A stretch of 60,000 nt of DNA from Adiantum capillus-veneris (taxonomy: Eukaryota > Streptophyta > Polypodiopsida > Polypodiales > Pteridaceae), in the NCBI GenBank assembly GCA_014529385.2, contig CM043962.1, positions 86,463,180-86,523,179 on the forward strand, in the 5' to 3' direction. This document shows positions 32,915 to 45,771 of the stretch, one piece after another. Each line of letters starts with the position of its first letter. The first letter of the stretch is position 1. The translations under genes were made by a program, and so were the position numbers. Under the pieces are notes generated by a model. The model was given only the letters and a program-made list of their open reading frames with translations. It was not told the DNA's origin and ran no database searches.

Positions 32915-34119
32915 TGTTGCTAATTGGACTATTTTCTTATTTTTAATGATTAATTTCTTTTTCTAGGAACTGTTAAAAGATTGTAGCTACAGGAAATGCC
33001 ATCAAGAACGGACAACTCTGATGTGTCATTTGATGGGTGACGGTAAACATCGCGAAGGAGTTTCCGTAAGTTCGGTGGAAAGGGCCAGGTTACGAATGCC
33101 CCTGATGCGTCACATGATGGGTGACGTGTGAATCAGAAAGGGGGCATTCCATAGGCCGAGGAGGAAATCCGAACTGAGTAAGAAAATACGCGTAAGAACG
33201 CAAGCACAAGAATAAAGATGGGTTCAAAGAAGCTTTTTACGAAAAGCAAGAACCTTCGCGGGAGGGCAGATGCTTTCCCGCGAGGAAGCTCTGTCTGCAT
33301 TGCATCTGTGCCGTGTTCTGCACCCAGGGACGCTTGGAATGTGTTCGTGTAGCATTGTTTTCACTAACTGAGTGAGTTTTTAAAGTTTAAACAAGTTCAC
33401 ACTTTATTTTATAAAGTGGCCGGCCACTTTTAAGTGACCGGTCCCTTTTATTAATAAAATAAAGCAGCCCCAAATTCTTACGTAAAAAACCTACCCAAGC
33501 TGTACGGATGGGCTGAAAACAGCGATCTCTCTCTCTCCTCTCTCTAGAAGCGCCAAAGCTTCTGCTTTTGTGCCCTATTTCCGCCGGGTGCAAGGGCCTA
33601 TAAAAAGGCAGCAAGCGTTACAGTTTGGGGAGATCGGAAGGAGTAGCAGGAAGTGCCAGCGCTGAGGTTTTTGGAGCAAAGTCTGGCGACGGGAATCTGC
33701 GAGTGTTCGAGTGACGACGGAGTACGGAGGTCGCTTTTCCGAGCAAGGAGCGACAGGTATAATTTGTCGATACGCATTGTGAGTTGTTGCTTTGTGTGGC
33801 TTGTTTTGCAGGAATCTCCCTTTTTACGGGAAAGTCCCTCATGGGAAGTACGGCTTCGTGCCTAAGTCCCTTACGGGAAAGTACAGCCTCGTGCCTAAGT
33901 CCCTTACGGGAAAGAACGACCTTCGGGTCTAAGATTACAGAACGGAGGGGTTTCCTCGGGTTCTTGTGCTTGTATACGAATTCTCCCTGCATAAAGAATA
34001 CTCTTGACGGGGATCTTCTGGTCCCCAATACTGTGTCGATCTTCTCCCTTCTCTCACATTTGCAAAGTATTTTATTTTTCAGATTTCTAAGTGCTCGTGT
34101 ACGCTCCCGTTTTGTGACA
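32915..34119 (+). repeat. 3' LTR of C
   Basis: 1205 bases, TGTTGC...GTGACA, following a purine-rich tract (AGAAGCCAGAGGGA). It lacks the 22-base segment of the 5' LTR. The TSD TGGCC follows. Confidence 0.92.
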
Positions 34120-34278
34120 TGGCCTTACAAATATTCCCGTTCAAAGTGCTCCCGTCATTACTATGAACGACACAATAGAAATATCTGTACTCGGATGTCT
34201 CCTGTGAGAAAAACCCTCTCACTTAAACTTCCAATAATTCATTTCGAATTATTTTTCTATCAGATAAAGCCAATTTAG
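34120..34278 (-). repeat. C2: old LTR related to C, right end
   Basis: Reverse-complement match to the start of a C-type LTR, ending CCAATTTAGCAACA at about 34265-34278 (C LTR start: TGTTGCTAATTGG). It is the continuation of 20024-20451 across the insertion of C. Confidence 0.65.
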
Positions 34279-35132
34279 CAACATCCCTCACTTATAAACA
34301 GTTGTCTCAACCGTAGAGGTCCAGCTGAACTATCGGGGAGAAACACTTTCTTTGTCATTTTATTCTTTGGTTTTTTCGTTTTTTCTTGTGTTTGTAGTTT
34401 TTTGCCCTTGTTTTGCCGTGTGTGGTGTCTTGGGGTGCACTTGGGTTGGAGCTTTACTCTCTCTATCACGTTTTATGTTGAAGGATCTCTATTGGCAGGC
34501 CCCACATTTTCCTCTACTGCCTTCTTGGAGTTAGCCTCCGCAGCTTTGGATTACAAGAGCCACCGTCAGCAAGTGGAATGTCTTCTACAATGGTCGGGAC
34601 CTCCTTGGCAGCACTTCGATGGTTCTGTCTCTTGATTTCCTTCAGTTAATCTCTTGGTGATGCCAGTTGCTTCTTATCTATCATCTTCGTCACTGTTACC
34701 TATCATCTGTGCCTCCTTGGCTCCATGGCTACAGATGGTATTAGTTAATGGCCTTTCACCCAACATCTAGCAGCTGCCTTGGCAGCCAGTTCCTTACTCA
34801 CTGATAATAACGGGGGCTTTCCAACCAGAGCGAGTTTTTGGTAGGGAGTGCTAATCTTTCAGAGACAGCTCTTTTCCTTAGCTGGGCAGGGCACTTTTAC
34901 TCACTCTGGTTTTTCCCCCTGGCCTTCTCCGTTTCCTCAGTTTTTCAATTTTTACCAATGTGGCTAGTTGACTGTTGCCTTCAGGCTTGCTTTGTACCTC
35001 GGTCCACAGTCATGTATTTGCCCTCTGAATCAGAACCAATTGGGCATTCTGAGCCACGAAGAGAGAGAGAGAGAGAGAGAGAGATGGCAGGTATTTGAAA
35101 AAATGTTTGATTGATATAAATAGAGGACTCAC
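34279..35132 (-). other. SUD1-like intron 8, proximal part
   Basis: The donor GTGAGT is at 35132-35127 on the minus strand. No further exon was recognised: the next expected conserved segment (MLDHMMPLVDD in homologues) is not seen. A (GA)12 microsatellite lies at 35061-35084. Open frames here are short and unconvincing. Confidence 0.55.
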
Positions 35133-35279
35133 CAGTCTCGTCCATATCTTCAAGAATACCAGACCCAAAGCCCAATCTTGATAAAGCAAAAATACTGGGC
35201 TCTCATCAATTGGCACACGCAAAGGAATTACAACCAGCAGCTCAAACAGCAGGCCAATAAGTACGGGGATCACTATGAT
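35133..35279 (-). CDS. SUD1: SUD1-like exon 8
   Basis: 49 codons: IIVIPVLIGLLFELLVVIPL, DESPVFLLYQDWALGLVFLK, ending IWTRL, with donor GTGAGT. This is the last exon found in the window. Confidence 0.92.
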
Positions 35280-38200
35280 CTGCATATTTGCCAAAAACTT
35301 CCAAGTCAAATACGAGGATTTGTCGCAACTTCATTTAATATCACAGATGAAAGGCAAATAATGGGTATGTACCCAAAAGGATAGGAGCATGGAGCTTTTT
35401 GTCACAATTGCAGTCCACTTGAGAACTTGCATGACTAAAATCTTGGCATTATGTGTTTTAAGATAGTCCACAGCGTAACCAATTGCTGCCACACTTGCCC
35501 ATATCATATAACAGCCAATATTGAAAGCATACAAGTCTGCCAAACCAAAGCAATACAAGGCTATTAGATATAACAAGCAAGGAGATTTTTTTTTGAAAAG
35601 TAATATGCAAACACCATTAAAAAGGCAATTACCATTGCACTTCACACCATATGCAATTGGCAGACGAGAAATAGAAGAGAATATAGCCCGTCCAAATGAC
35701 ACCGGTAAAACCATCATGGTTGAATTGAAAAGCAGAAGACTAACCCAAGCTCCCGTCAACAACAAAAGAATTCTGAACGCAAATATGTACCTGTCTCATT
35801 GCAAAAATCAAAACCGATTTAGTACTCGCTGATTCAACAACATACACATATGAGTACTGTCTGTATCAGCAAAAGCACGTACTCTTCTGAATCATTTTGT
35901 TCATCTGAGTCTGACTCCATTGCAATTATATCAAGAGACCCATTCATATTGTCAACGGGAGGTTCTTGTCCTTGATTAAAGCCTTGAACGTTCCCTCCAA
36001 CAGGTTCTTGCATAGCTACCCCCACATTTCCACCTTCAGTAGCAGGGAGTAGGAAGTCAGTAAGTCCCAAAGCCCATCCCACTGCTGAGAACCAGTAGAA
36101 AAGAACTGTCTTAATTGTCGTCTTTGGTCTGAAATGCTCAATGGCAAAAGGAATGCAAATATGAAACAAGAGCATATCAGCCGGAATCTCTGTAAAGGGA
36201 TCAGATATTCTGCAATGACAAGGCCATGTTAGATCATGAACGATACAAAAGGTAAACAACCAAGTTATATTACTGACCTGATATCTAGGGGGAAAAGTGA
36301 AGGAGCTACGGACAGGGCCAGCTTGACAGGTAGGAAAATAAGCATAACCACAAGACTCCCATACACTACGACAGAAAGTAGAACACGGCGAGCATGCTTG
36401 TGGATTGGATCCTCCACTAGGTCATGGAATGGGTTGTAATTGGGATCAGCTGGGTCACGTAAAAAGTACAAAACTCCAGGCCTAAGAACCTGGAATGACC
36501 AAAAAAAGAAAATCAGCCAAAATGGCAATCCCTTTGCACAGAGTTCATCATTCATCAACAAGAGGCATCAATGTATTTCAATGACAACCAACTATGTCAA
36601 AGTACCGGACGAGTAAGTAACCTCTTGACGAGGATAGTCTGATCCCAAATCATATGGAATTTAAAGATTATAAATTTCATTGATCAAAATATCAAGCTAA
36701 GAATTATATGAGCAATTTTTCACCTCTCTGAGTAAGCTCACAAATATGCTTATGTGAAGCATGTACACAATCCCCACAAGCCAATGCAGTAGAGAACTTG
36801 TCAACGGTGAAGCCCAGAAAAATGTAAGCCGGTTTGCCACAGTACCGCCAAGCATACTGAGAGTGCAGATATCAAGCCACCAACCACATAGAAGAGGGAA
36901 AACTCCAAGTTCGACCAACAAGAGGAACGCAACCTTAAGCATTGTAAGCATATACTTCAAACCTGCAACAAACTGTCGTGCTACAGTAGGGGCAGCCTCA
37001 GCCATGGAGGCTACACTTTGAAACCGTCCTGCAGTCAACGGTTCTCCTTTGCTGTACTTAATTAAAGCTCGCAGGCCAAGATGGGCACCAACTGCTAAAA
37101 CAATAACACCATAGCCAGTTGCCACAGTAATCGCATCAGAAAATTCCAATGAGCTGCTACCTTCAACCATTTTTGCTTTTAACAGCCCTTCTATGCTTCT
37201 ACTCAAAAGCTTTGAAAATATGGTGGCATTTGTGTTATCAGGTGAAGATGTGGAGACATCAGCTACACTGGTTATGTTTCCAACAGTGACGTTACTGTTC
37301 ATATCCAACCCACTCAAACTTGAGACAATGCTTCCAGGACCCATAGATATCAAGTAAGATGCCAAATAGAGGATAATGCGCCCTAAAGTGAAAGGAAGAA
37401 AGGCCACTAGTCCCAGAAATATCGCATTACTGGCCAATACCTGCAAAACAAAAGCCAAATTTTAAAAAGAAACAAAAAAAAAAAAAAAAAAACTAAATTA
37501 GAAACACTCACAGTAAAAGCATTTTCCAGAAAATGGAAAACAGGGCCTTGCATCCCAACAAGCTCATCAAAAGGTACATCTTCTGCTCCATCCACATCAT
37601 CCGCACCATCAAACATTTGTTCCACGTGCGCTTCCAAACGGGCAGCTTGCATTTCGAGACGTGCTGCCACATTCTCTGCATTCCTTCTGATTAGTTGTCC
37701 AGCTCCAGCGGCAAGACCCTGGCCAAGACCCACCTCTCTATTTGCAGCACCAGGAGCTACCACTTGGGGGCCTCCATCCAATCTATCACCCGCTGGAACA
37801 GCTTGCCCTTGCCTTCTACCACCTCTAGCTCCAGCCCGCCTATCAACAACCTCATCTTCGCGATCTGCGTCCAGGCCGCCTAGTTCTCGCAGGTGGCGGA
37901 AGTATTCTCTTAATGATGTTGCTCCAAGAAAAATGAATACAATGCCAGCCGACAATAGAAACCCATGGAGACAATCAGTGAATAGCAAAGTGGGTGTCAA
38001 CCGGTCGATGAATAGCCTTCGCATTTCGGAAAAACTTCTAACAAAGGTAAAGCGCCAAATCCAAAAGGTTGTGAATGGTATAAAGACTAGCCAGACTGAA
38101 AGGACGAAAGCTAGACGCAACATAAAATGCATGCCACGGCCACCCTTGACAGCCAATCCAAGTACAAATTCCCGATGTGAAAGCCTTGATGGTGCATTCT

Positions 38201-41200
38201 CAGCGTAGACTGGAGAGAAAGTAAAAGGATGCTTGCATACCTGCAATTGCACAAATCAAAGTTAACAAAAGTGTTATTATACTTATAGAATGAATTAAAG
38301 CAAAAAGCTTTGTGTACATGCACATTTGTTATAGGCTTGAAAATCAAGTGACTAGGACACAACTTTGAACTAAATGCCAAAAGGTGACAACTATAAAGCA
38401 AAAATCATTTAGTTTGCGGGAAGGACGACCAACAAGAAACATTTAATCTCCATACTGATTGCCATCGATTTCGGACCTTAAGCCAAGACGAGATGCAAAC
38501 GATCACCACTTGATTTTAAAGTTCCTCTAATATCATGGTTCTCGCCACACAACACTCAAGAATGATGGTAAATGCTGAAACTACTGTCTTCCAAAAGCCC
38601 CCACAGACATAACTTTGAATCCTGAAATTGATAAATGTTCTCAACGGAAAATTTGTAAACGTTTCCACTATCCGACACCCAAAATAAGCATGTATGTCTA
38701 GCAGGAGACACCGCCAGTATACCAAGTTGAGCTCTTATCAAGCTCTATGCTTTAATGCAAAGAAAATGAAATTTTAACCATCTTGAGTTTTTGTGACAAG
38801 CTGTACCAGAACAATCACACACAAGAAAATATGTCTTACAAGCTGGGTTTCTGGGCCAGACCGAACACAGATACATTCAACCAAAACGGGACCCAAAGCT
38901 GGCACAGCCTTACTGAGATTTGCCTTGAGATGACATGGGTACAGACAGATCGCAGATGTGGGTGATTTAACACTAGTTGTCACAAAGTGATGACGTGGCG
39001 GACAGCAGAAACCCTAAAATTCCTGCAAACCCTAATTTTTGCCAAAAACCCTAAATTCCGGAAATCGCGGAGGCGGATTATTATAAAAAAAAAAAAAAAA
39101 GGAAAATGATGAGCGACGCGAATTTTGCTTTTGCTTTTTTTTTTATTAAAAAAAAAGAGAAAAGACTCTCTAAGAGAGAGAGAGAACTGATGCTTTTGAT
39201 TTTAAAAGCTTTTGGGGCTCTGCTTTTGGGCATCCCTTGTAACCTTTAAATTAGTGGTGAGGGCCTCACTTCTCAGAGCATCTGGACGCAGAGTCTGAGA
39301 GTGAAACCCTAACCGCTCTCTTGTACTTTGATGATTGATTAATACAAAAAGAAATACCGAAAGGGGCGCCAGTCTTTGGGGCCAATATCTCTAGGCACGG
39401 AACTCCGCCGGGCCAGTGCAAATCTATTGTGATCTGTGAATTGTTTTGAAGTGGTTATTTGGTGCTGTCGCGGTTGATTCTTGACTTGGAGTGTCCAAGT
39501 TTGTTACAGTGGTATCAGAGCATGGCCGATTTCTCTTCTACGGGAAATCCGATCCCCGAATTTTTTTTCCGCGGCACCTATGGCTTCAGGCAATGATCAG
39601 TCGACTCCCTCTGCATTCTGGAGATGCGGGCTGGGATCACAACGAAGATTCAGGCAGAGAGTATGGCCCGCCTCGGCCTACTCAGGCGGAGCAAAGAGAG
39701 ATGGAGCGTCGTCAATTGATTGGTGATGCAACAAAGATGATGCTCAATTTTGCCAAGGACCCGAAGATGGCAAAATATATGAATCAGACCTCTTTGGAAG
39801 AGGTACAGATGGAGTGGCAGAGAACCACAACACCACTCCCGAAACCTGCTCTCAAGAAACCTTCTGCCTCCAAGAAATATACGGAGAAGGAACTGGAGAA
39901 CGTGGTTGATGCACGGATTGCTCAGCTTTTTGACACGCAAAAGAAAGCCAAAAAGCACGGCAAAAAGCAGAAGAAAGGCACTTGACTTCCCGGGATATTT
40001 AGGTCGTCGGTCGACATTTGACAAGGCAAAGAGATTGAAGAAGCGCGTCAAGTTTGAAGACCTACCCAGTTCTTCTTCTTCTTCTTCTGACAGTTCTTCT
40101 AGCTCCTCGGATTCGAGCGAAGAAGACAGAAAAGGTAAAAAGCGAAGCAAGAAGCAACGCTTTGGAAAGGGCAAGAGAAAGGCAAAGAAGGCTAAATCTC
40201 GCCCAGAGACTCACAGTTCTACTGAGGACTCGTCTACAGACAGCTCAGGTTCCGATGACGGAAAGTTTTATGCGAACAAGAAGAATTTTTACAAAGCCAA
40301 CCAGTATGACTTTCTCGAAGATAACAGCAAGAAAGTCCAAGAGTTTAAGGAAGGTGGCCACTCGATCAAGTTTGATACTTTTCAGGATACTCAGATGCTT
40401 CGAAGGCTTTGTCTCTTATACAGCAGTTTGACATCGTTTTCGCGGGAGGACGCTATTCAGAGCACTCCAAGATTCGGAGAGCTGCCTCTTACTCTGAGGG
40501 GAATGCTCCTACTTGGTGGTCCACGCTTCTATTAAGCAAGACTGTGCCAGTTACATGGCTGAAATTCAAGAGGCTTTTTATTTCTTCTTGGTTGACTCAA
40601 GAGTTTGAGCGAGATATACGAGCTGCTTGGAACCATCTCCGGATGACCAAGAGCGATACAGTGAATTCTTATTGTGAAAGATTCTGGAGCTCTTTTCTAC
40701 CCGCCTCTTCATTCAAGAAGATCTCGTTCAGAGAACAAATTGAGCGGTTTACCTTGGGTCTACCTACAGAGATCCGAGATTACTGCTTGGAACAGAAGTC
40801 AGCTTCTATTCAGGAGTTGATGAGTCATGCGAAGCGGGGCTTTGCCATTCACTCTGGCAGTCTGACTTACCCCACAGATGAGGCCATGACACAACGAGCC
40901 AAACAGACTTCTGGGAATGAAAGTAGAATGAAAACGAGCAACCCAGAGAAAAAAAAAAGGATGCACGACCCAAGCTTACTCCTGAGGAGAGAGCTCGCTT
41001 CATCAAAGAGGGGAAGTGCTTTGGATGCGGGAAACATGGACATATTTCCGCAAAGTGCCCTGATAAGGCACAGAAAGAACAGAATGATAAAGACGACGAC
41101 AGGTCTGAGAGTTCGAGAGCAGCTGAGGAATGTGGCAGAAAAGGCAGATAGAAAAGCAGAATTGGTACCACATGGCGTGGGACTTGCACCGAATCAAATG

Positions 41201-44200
41201 AATGAAAGTACAAACTTTGCCGTTTTTTTTTGGGGCAAAGTGAAGGATGTAGAAGCTCTTTTGAAGGAGCCAAGGCTAACTTCTTTTCACTTGGAATTGG
41301 CGGCTCGATTTGGAACTGCGCCCGACAGACTGACGCCACTGGCGGAGGTAGTTCGACTGGCACCCGGATGGGATGTTGCCATTACACCGAGCATTGGCAA
41401 ACTTCGTTTGCAATGACAGGAGTGTTCAGGGCACGTGAGGGACGTTCTACTCGGGATCCCTTGGTACCACAAGAACTACGCCGTGGTTGACTACCGGGCC
41501 GAGAAAGCGACTTTGATAAATGAAGGGCTTAGAGATTGTACTTGATGAACTTCAGTTTTCTTACTCATTCTTTTGGGAGAACTGAACCATGGATAAAAGT
41601 TGAATATGTTTTGACCTGAAGAAAAGAACGCCAAGATTTTTTTCTCCACGCTCATGCCGATTGCTTTTGAGAGGGCCTGAAGATCATACCATTGATCTGA
41701 TATCTGGAAGCACACCACGGAATCGGCCACCTTATTGTGTGAGCCGAGTACAGAATGAAAAGATTATGAACTCAGTGAAAGACCCCTTGGAAAAGGGTCT
41801 TGTCCAGCTTAGTACTTCACCGTATTGCTCTCCAGTGTTGTTGATTTTGAAGAAAGACAGATCTTGGAGAATGTGCATCGATTATAGCACTCTCAACGAA
41901 ATCATCATCAAGAACAGATTTCCAATTCCTAGGATCGATGATATACTCGACAGGTTACAGGGATCCTCGTGCTTTAGCAGGATTGACTTGAAGAGTGGAT
42001 ATCATCAGATCAGGATAGCGCCATGAGATGTCTACAAGACAGCTTTTCGGACGACTTTTGGGTTATTTGAGTTTTTGGTGATGCCTTTTGGCTTAACCAA
42101 TGCTCCTGCGACATTTAACCAGATGATGGACAGGATTTTTCGAGAGTACAGGCTATTTGTTGGCACTTTCTTTGACGACATCATTGTTTTCTCCAAGAAT
42201 GAGGCAGAACACAGAGATCATCTGCTTCAAGTCTTTCAGGCATTACGAGATCACAAGTTAGTGATCAATGCAAAGAAAAGTGAATTTTTCCTACCAGAGA
42301 TACACTTTTTGGGACACATTGTGTCAGCAGCAGGAGTGCGAATGGACCCGGCCAAGATAGAGACTATCCGTGATTGGCCCGACTTGAAGAATGTCCATGA
42401 AGTTAGAAGCTTCTTGGGACTATGTTCGTACTACAGGCGGTTCATACGAAAGTTTGCAGAGGTTGCTTCCCCTTTGCATATCTTGACACAGAAAGGAGTA
42501 CCTTTTTCGTGGGGACCCACAGAGGTGACTGCCTTTCAGACATTGAAAGAGAAATTGACTACGGGACCTATTTTGACTTTGCCGGACTTGCAGAAGTCAT
42601 TCGAAGTATATTGTGATGCTTGTGGTCGTAGTCTGGGTGCGGTCTTGATGCAAGAAGGCCATGTCATAGCTTACGAGAGCCGTTTGTTCTCTAGGCCGGA
42701 GATGACAGCACAGATTTATGAGAAAGAGCTTTTGGCGGTTATCCATGCTCTTACTCAGTGGCGGCATTACCTACTCGGAGCGGATTTTATTGTCTTTACA
42801 GACCATCAGAGTTTGCGCTACTTCTTGTCACAGAAGCAGCTTTCGGAAAAGCAGATGCGGTGGGCGAACATCTTGTCATAGTTTCACTTCCAGATTGTCC
42901 ATGTGCAGGGACAGAAGAATGTGGTGGCAGATGCTTTGTCTCGGAAACCGTTGGTTCTGGCTATTTCCGCGATACATCATAGGAGCTTCGAGGATATGGT
43001 CGATCAGTGTGCCACAGATACAGATAATGCAGATATTTTCACACAGATACGGGATGGGGAGACAGTAGCTGGATACTCCCTTCGGGAAGGCTACTTGATG
43101 AAAAAGACTATGTTGTGCGTTACACAGCCGTTGAGGGAAAAGGTCATGACTGATTGCCACTGTCCACCTTTTACGGGTCACCGCAGCATTGCTACCACCA
43201 TGAAAGGGGTAGAGAGAGATTTCTTTTGGCGGAGACTGAAGAAGGATGTGGAAGAGTTTGTGCGCAGTTGCTTGGTATGCTAGAAGGTCAAGTTTGACAG
43301 GCATAAGGCACAGGGATTGTTACAGCCTTTACCCATACCCACCCACCCGCCCCTGGGAAAATATTGAAATGGATTTCATTTTTATCTCCCGAGAATACAG
43401 AATGATCACGATGATTTTCCGATTACATGGCACGCCTGAGACGATTGTCTCCGACAGAGACCCCAGATTTATGAGTTTGTTTTGGAAGGCAATTTGGGAG
43501 AACATTGGCACGCAGTTGCAGTTCTCGTCATCGTTCCACTTGCAGACTGACGGGCAATTTGAGATTGTCAATTCAGTGATTTTAGATTTATTGAAGTCTT
43601 GTATCTCGGATCAGAAGACTCAATGGGAAAAGAACTTACCTTTGGTGGAATTTGCCTACAATAACACGATACACTCTTCGACGGGGAAGACGCCATGTGA
43701 GATTGTTGAAAGTGTTGCGAAGGTTCCATCCTTCCTAAGCACGAAAGATTAGAAATTTGAAGCGGATAAATATTCGCGAGATTTGGATACGGCTTTTGCC
43801 AAGGTTCACGAGACTTTACAGAAGTCTCAAGAACGACAGAAAAAGGCAGCGGATCGCCATCGTCGCGACTGGAAACTGAAGGAGGATGATTGGGTGCTCT
43901 TACTTTTGAGAAGGCACGCCTAAGAAAAAAAAAAGGGAAAGGAGAGGCTTTTTCCAAAGCTTAGTATGTGATACTACGGACCTTTCCAGATTACTGACAA
44001 GATAAATGATGTCTCCTTCCGATTGGACCTGCCAGATACTTGGAGGATTCATAATGCATTGCATGTGAGTCTCTTGAACCCTGTTAAGGGTGATGTGCCT
44101 GATGATGGGGAGCCTGATGAGCAACCCGAAGTGGAAGAAAACGAGGAGATCCTTGTTCCTGAACAGATTTTGGCACATAATGATACGAAGAAAGGTAAAG

Positions 44201-45677
44201 TCCGAAGGCGGTTCTTGGTTAAGTTCAAGAACTTTCCTGCATTTGATGCGAAGTGGATGGAGGAGGAGGACCTAGCAGATACTCCTCGGATTGTGAAACT
44301 TTACCTCGATGTTTTGGTTTAGCATAGTCTACTCCAAACGGAACCCAGAAACTCAGCTTGGCCGAAGATCTGGTGCAGTGGGATGCACAAGAGGGGAGTC
44401 GCTCCACTCCTTTGTCAACAGATGCCTCGATTTTGATACTAAAGTCATTGATGTCTCTTTGAGCTTCAGGGATACTGAGAGCTGACAGTATTCTGCTGGA
44501 TGACTTTATGAAATGGAATTCCTGATTATGATACTGATTTGTTCTTGACTTCTTGTGAGTACAGGAACTGATAGACGAAATGACTGCAGCATTTTGGTCT
44601 GATTGATCTCGAATAGACATGGTTGCAATAGGGGTTAGTCAATCGGACATCGATGAGGTCCCGATTGGACCTAGATGTGATTGCTAGCTACATTGCCGAT
44701 AAATCATGGTCTAAGATCCGAATGAATGTTGAATGTCATGTGATGTCCTGTGATGTCTGGTGATGTCCTGTGATGTCGTGTGATGTGACTGTCGATTTTG
44801 TACATGTGCTAGATGTGTGTTCCTAGTACGTAGGTACTAACAGTCAGTGTCTGCTAAGACGGTTTATGGCTTTTGTCGGTTTTGCAGGCGTAATCGCGGT
44901 CGATTACAATGCTTTCAAGAGGGGGGTATGTCACAAAGTGATGACGTGGCGGACAACAGAAACCCTAATTTCTGCCAGAAACCCTAAAATTCCTGCAAAC
45001 CCTAATTTTTGCCAAAAACCCTAAATTCCGGAAATCGCGGAGGCGGAATTTTATTTTTATTTTTATTTTTTTAAAAAAAAATTTGGAAAATGATGAGCGA
45101 CGCGAATTTTGCTTTTGCTTTTTTTTTATAAAAAAAAAAGAGAAAAGACTCTCTAAGAGAGAGAGAGAACTGATGCTTTTGATTTTAAAAGCTTTTGGGG
45201 CTCTGCTTTTGGGCATCCCTTGTAACCTTTAAATTAGTGGTGAGGGCCTCACTTCTCAGAGCATCTGGACGTAGAGTCTGAGAGTGAAACCCTAACCGCT
45301 CTCTTGTACTTTGATGATTGATTAATACAAAAAGAAATACCGAAAGGGGAGCCAGTCTTTGGGGCCAATATCTCTAGGCACGGAACTCCGCCGGGCCAGT
45401 GCAAATCTATTGTGATCTGTGAATTGTTTTGAAGTGGTTATTTGGTGCTGTCGCGGTTGATTCTTGACTTGGAGTGTCCAAGTTTGTTACACTAGTGCTT
45501 TTTGAGTCAAAGTCATTGAGCACATGTAATTCCAGTGCTTGCATGTGTTGAAATTATGCATCTCATGTGAACGTGCCCAATTTATAATCTATTTATTTGG
45601 TTAGTCATGTTATGTATTTGACATAATTTATTTGGGTTTGGGTCAGACAAATTTCTATGGGGAAGAATATAAGGAGC

Positions 45678-45771
<94 letters not shown>

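Larger units (their letters stand above)
20452..34119 (+). mobile_element. C: chromodomain gypsy element with nested B insertion
   Basis: It has two long LTRs (1227 and 1205 bases), a perfect TSD TGGCC (20447-20451 and 34120-34124), an initiator-Met primer site, gag, protease, RT, RNase H, integrase and a C-terminal chromodomain, with a purine-rich tract before the 3' LTR. Element B splits it at 25032/31517, in the RNase H-integrase spacer. Without B it is about 7.2 kb. Frameshifts and stops are present in gag and pol, so it is not autonomous as read. Confidence 0.93.
38978..45491 (+). mobile_element. A: chromodomain gypsy element in SUD1-like intron 1
   Basis: It has LTRs at 38978-39508 and 44929-45491 (TGTCAC...GTTACA), a perfect TSD CTAGT (38973-38977 and 45492-45496), an initiator-Met primer site, gag, damaged protease, RT, RNase H, integrase, chromodomain and polypurine tract. 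At 6.5 kb it is full-length for its type but carries stops and shifts. It lies antisense to the host gene. It is a sister of B and G. Confidence 0.95.

Noticed and set aside
20024-34283. TCCCT on the right of D3 (20024-20028) and after C2 (34279-34283) as a target duplication pair
   Set aside because: The left TCCCT aligns within the C-type LTR itself (a GTCCCTGGGTGCAG-like stretch of the C LTR), so it is part of C2 and the match is coincidental or not provable.
34352-35098. Hydrophobic plus-strand frames near the start of intron 8 as a small membrane protein
   Set aside because: Low-complexity T/G-rich sequence with overlapping weak frames; no conserved motif and no start context.
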